7,913 nucleotides of DNA from an uncultured Ruminococcus sp. (GTDB lineage: Bacteria; Bacillota_A; Clostridia; Oscillospirales; Acutalibacteraceae): positions 1 to 7,913 of the forward strand of contig CADBXH010000090.1 of the NCBI GenBank assembly GCA_902798605.1, given 5' to 3'. The notes beneath the pieces were generated by a model that saw only the letters and a program-made list of their open reading frames with translations, searched no databases and was not told where the DNA came from. Below, in pieces: positions 6,500 through 7,913 of this stretch. How positions within the stretch are numbered: position 1 is the stretch's first letter; every line of letters starts with the position of its first letter. Made by a program: the position numbers and the translations under genes.

Positions 6500-7240
6500 A
6501 TGAAAAAATTATTGGCAGTTATTTTATCGGTCGCGTTATTAGCTTGCGTGTTCGCTGTTCCCGTCAGAGCGGTCGATGGTAACGAAAAAAGCAATTATCT
6601 GTTTATGGATAAGTATTACACACTGTACGGCGGTTTGATCCTTGATTATAATGAAAACGAAGAGATGACTGACGCTGACAAAGAACAATACTACAAGGAG
6701 CTTTTCTATCATTATGATGAAAGCGGAGAAGTGGATTGGGCTTTTGTTTTTTGTAGAACAAACTGGGAAAATCCAACCGAAGGTTACTTTCATATAGGGA
6801 ACCGCCTGATTTTCTCAGCCGAAGCGTTTGTGCCGTTTTCGTTAGGCTACGGGATTTATGATGTTGCTGATGACAAATTCTATGATATTTCACAGGTGTG
6901 GAAGGATGAAAAATACAGCGAAGCAGTAAAACTGTTTGAAAAAGAATGTGACAACGGGTTTGCAAATTTTAATACGAATTTATTAATCGGCGATATGAAT
7001 AACGATGGCTATATCACTGTGTCCGATGCAACTTATTTGCAGAAGTGTTTGGCAGGGCTTGAAGATTATCCTGTTACACCCGAGTTGCAGATGTTCATTG
7101 ATCAAAAGGTCGCTGTTGATCCGAATGACCTTTATGTAACCTTTGACATCAACGACTTCTATGATGTAAATACCGACGGCACGGTTTCAATCGGTGACGC
7201 GACAAAGCTCCAAAAAATCTCAGCGGAATTTGACGACTGA
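6500..7240 (+). CDS. Secreted protein with C-terminal type I dockerin domain
   Basis: The protein has 246 residues from the ATG at 6500, preceded by AAAGGG at ribosome-binding distance. A signal peptide is clear (MKK, then a hydrophobic stretch, likely cut after VRA at 22-24); LLAC at 13-16 is a weaker lipobox alternative. The C-terminus has two calcium-binding dockerin repeats: GDMNNDGYITVSDATYLQK (164-182) and YDVNTDGTVSIGDATKLQK (221-239), with Asp/Asn at the expected loop positions. Dockerins bind cohesins on scaffold proteins, so this protein probably joins a cell-surface complex such as a cellulosome or amylosome. The spacer between repeats (about 183-220) is longer than usual. Residues 27-160 match no catalytic or carbohydrate-binding family I know; they are acidic and rich in Tyr and Phe. 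The gene lies 67 bp after the anti-sigma gene and ends at a terminator. It is visibly more AT-rich than the activase genes. Confidence 0.88.
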   Translation: MKKLLAVILSVALLACVFAVPVRAVDGNEKSNYLFMDKYYTLYGGLILDYNENEEMTDADKEQYYKELFYHYDESGEVDWAFVFCRTNWENPTEGYFHIGNRLIFSAEAFVPFSLGYGIYDVADDKFYDISQVWKDEKYSEAVKLFEKECDNGFANFNTNLLIGDMNNDGYITVSDATYLQKCLAGLEDYPVTPELQMFIDQKVAVDPNDLYVTFDINDFYDVNTDGTVSIGDATKLQKISAEFDD

Positions 7241-7257
7241 CAAAGATTAATTTAAAG

Positions 7258-7290
7258 CGCGTGGCTGCTTTTGCAGTCACGCGTTTTTTT
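7258..7290 (+). terminator. Rho-independent terminator after the dockerin gene
   Basis: An 11-bp stem with one G-T pair (7258-7268 with 7273-7283) and a TTTT loop is followed directly by seven T bases (7284-7290). It begins 17 bases after the stop codon. This is the clearest terminator in the window and closes the sigma/anti-sigma/dockerin group. Confidence 0.93.
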
Positions 7291-7376
7291 AAAGCCTCCC
7301 CCTGACACGCGAAGCGTTTCCATCAGCGCAATTTTTCCGTATCAATCGTAGGGGCGGACCCGTGTGTCCGCCCGCG
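7288..7376 (+). repeat. Truncated C module with A and B parts
   Basis: The T-run of the terminator passes into TTTAAAGCCTCCCC (7288-7301), the left edge of module C; the rest of that module is missing. Part A follows from 7317 (TTTCCATCAGCGCAA...) and part B from 7348, whose 8-bp hairpin (7352-7359 with 7366-7373) has arms GGGCGGAC and GTCCGCCC. No right end follows directly, so this copy looks incomplete. Confidence 0.7.
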
Positions 7377-7410
7377 AGAACCGTACGAATGTTCACGCAG
7401 AAAAACTTGG

Positions 7411-7432
7411 TAGGACATCAAATTATAATTGA
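7411..7432 (+). repeat. TAGGACATCAAA repeat, second copy
   Basis: TAGGACATCAAA followed by ATTGA at the end matches positions 5-26, with identity over the first 12 bases and partial identity after. It joins the truncated copy at 7288 to the composite repeat at 7441. Confidence 0.5.
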
Positions 7433-7440
7433 CCACTTGC

Positions 7441-7598
7441 TTTCCGTCAGCGCGAGTTTTCCGAAACGATTGTAGTGGCGACCTTTACGGTCGCCTTATA
7501 CGCCGATATTTCCTATCAAAACGCGTTATCAATCGGAAAACGGTCATTTCCTATCAGCGGGCGGAAAACGTTGGTTTTTTTGAAGAGGTCGCCACTAC
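7441..7598 (+). repeat. Composite repeat A-B-core-B' (GTAGTGGCG variant)
   Basis: Part A covers 7441-7471, and part B has a 7-bp hairpin (7477-7483 with 7489-7495). The core (7496-7556) matches the element at 4815. The right end at 7587-7598 (GGTCGCCACTAC) is the exact reverse complement of 7472-7483 but has no hairpin of its own. Bases 7441-7563 recur at 7791-7913 with three mismatches. ORFs in this stretch are repeat translation. Confidence 0.85.
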
Positions 7599-7600
7599 CT

Positions 7601-7691
7601 GTCATCCTGAGGCTCTGCCGAAGGATCTCATTGATAAAACACCAACGTCGGATAAAAAGATATGAGATTCTTCGCTTACGCTCAGAATGAC
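7601..7691. repeat. 91-bp imperfect inverted repeat (GTCATCCTGAG type)
   Basis: GTCATCCTGAG at the left end pairs with CTCAGAATGAC at the right end with one mismatch. Inner arms containing GAAGGATCTCA and TGAGATTCTTC continue the pairing, also with one mismatch, around a loop of about 30 bases. Repeats of this general form are widespread in bacterial intergenic DNA. It begins 2 bases after the end of the composite repeat at 7598. No transposase is encoded here. Confidence 0.8.
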
Positions 7692-7717
7692 AGCTTTTTG
7701 CAAACTTTTGCTAATTA

Positions 7718-7785
7718 TTTAAAGCCTCCCCCGTCACTTGTTACGGGGGAGGTGGGCAATTCGCTTGCGAATTGGTCGGAGGGGG
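7718..7785 (+). repeat. Repeat module C, second full copy
   Basis: It has the same layout as 4740-4808: a first stem of 10 bp (7725-7734 with 7743-7752) and a second stem of 8 bp (7757-7764 with 7767-7774), then CGGAGGGGG. The second stem (CAATTCGC with GCGAATTG) shares almost no sequence with that of the other copy (CGACACT with AGTGTCG), yet both pair perfectly. Confidence 0.8.
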
Positions 7786-7790
7786 CGGCG

Positions 7791-7913
7791 TTTCCGACAG
7801 CGCAAGTTTTCCGTAACGATTGTAGTGGCGACCTTTACGGTCGCCTTATACGCCGATATTTCCTATCAAAACGCGTTATCAATCGGAAAACGGTCATTTC
7901 CTATCAGCGGGCG
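7791..7913 (+). repeat. Composite repeat A-B-core, cut by the window end
   Basis: It matches 7441-7563 at an exact offset of 350 bases. The only differences are at 7797, 7804 and 7814, so the last 99 bases (7815-7913) are identical. The copy runs off the window at GCGGGCG, so its right end is not visible. Confidence 0.9.

Noticed and set aside
7429..7690. Two overlapping open frames of 71-78 codons after the dockerin gene
   Set aside because: Both translate the composite repeat and the 91-bp inverted repeat; neither has a ribosome binding site or protein-like composition.
7258..7913. CRISPR-like array, because of many repeated palindromes
   Set aside because: Repeat units are long, modular and unevenly spaced, with no uniform unique spacers and no cas genes nearby.

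Overview
The window looks like a chromosomal segment from a Ruminococcus-like member of the Oscillospiraceae (Clostridia). Three things suggest this: fused acyl-CoA dehydratase activase proteins of the anaerobic Firmicutes type, a secreted protein ending in a type I dockerin whose 'SDAT.LQK' repeats resemble ruminococcal ones, and many GC-rich palindromic intergenic repeats. No phylogenetic search was possible, so the placement is an inference. All genes lie on the + strand.

Layout. Positions 1-345 are AT-rich intergenic DNA with repeat fragments and no gene. From about 398 to 3222 lies a large activase/DUF2229 protein, and from 3335 to 4660 its usual COG3581-type partner. In many Clostridia these two parts form a single polypeptide. 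Here they are separated by a 75-bp element made of two mirror-image hairpins. A terminator at 4666-4697 ends this unit. Positions 4700-4953 hold a composite repeat. Next come an ECF sigma factor (5030-5509), a membrane protein that is probably its anti-sigma factor (5512-6432), and a secreted dockerin protein (6500-7240) followed by a clear terminator (7258-7290). Positions 7288-7913 are wholly repeat DNA.

Main points. (1) The activase gene appears damaged at its 5' end. A good ribosome binding site and a TTG start coding M-R-L-G are present, but the first nucleotide-binding motif expected next is absent. Homologous sequence resumes in another frame at about 421, as if roughly 100 bp (length 1 mod 3) had been deleted. 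(2) The intergenic repeats are modular. Their hairpin arms differ between copies yet remain paired, which suggests selection on structure. (3) The sigma/anti-sigma pair next to a non-catalytic dockerin protein suggests a surface-sensing module tied to a cellulosome- or amylosome-like system; the link rests on gene order alone.

I did not find CRISPR arrays, tRNA or rRNA genes, transposases or phage genes. I see no clearly new multi-gene system. The repeat family and the damaged activase are the most unusual items.
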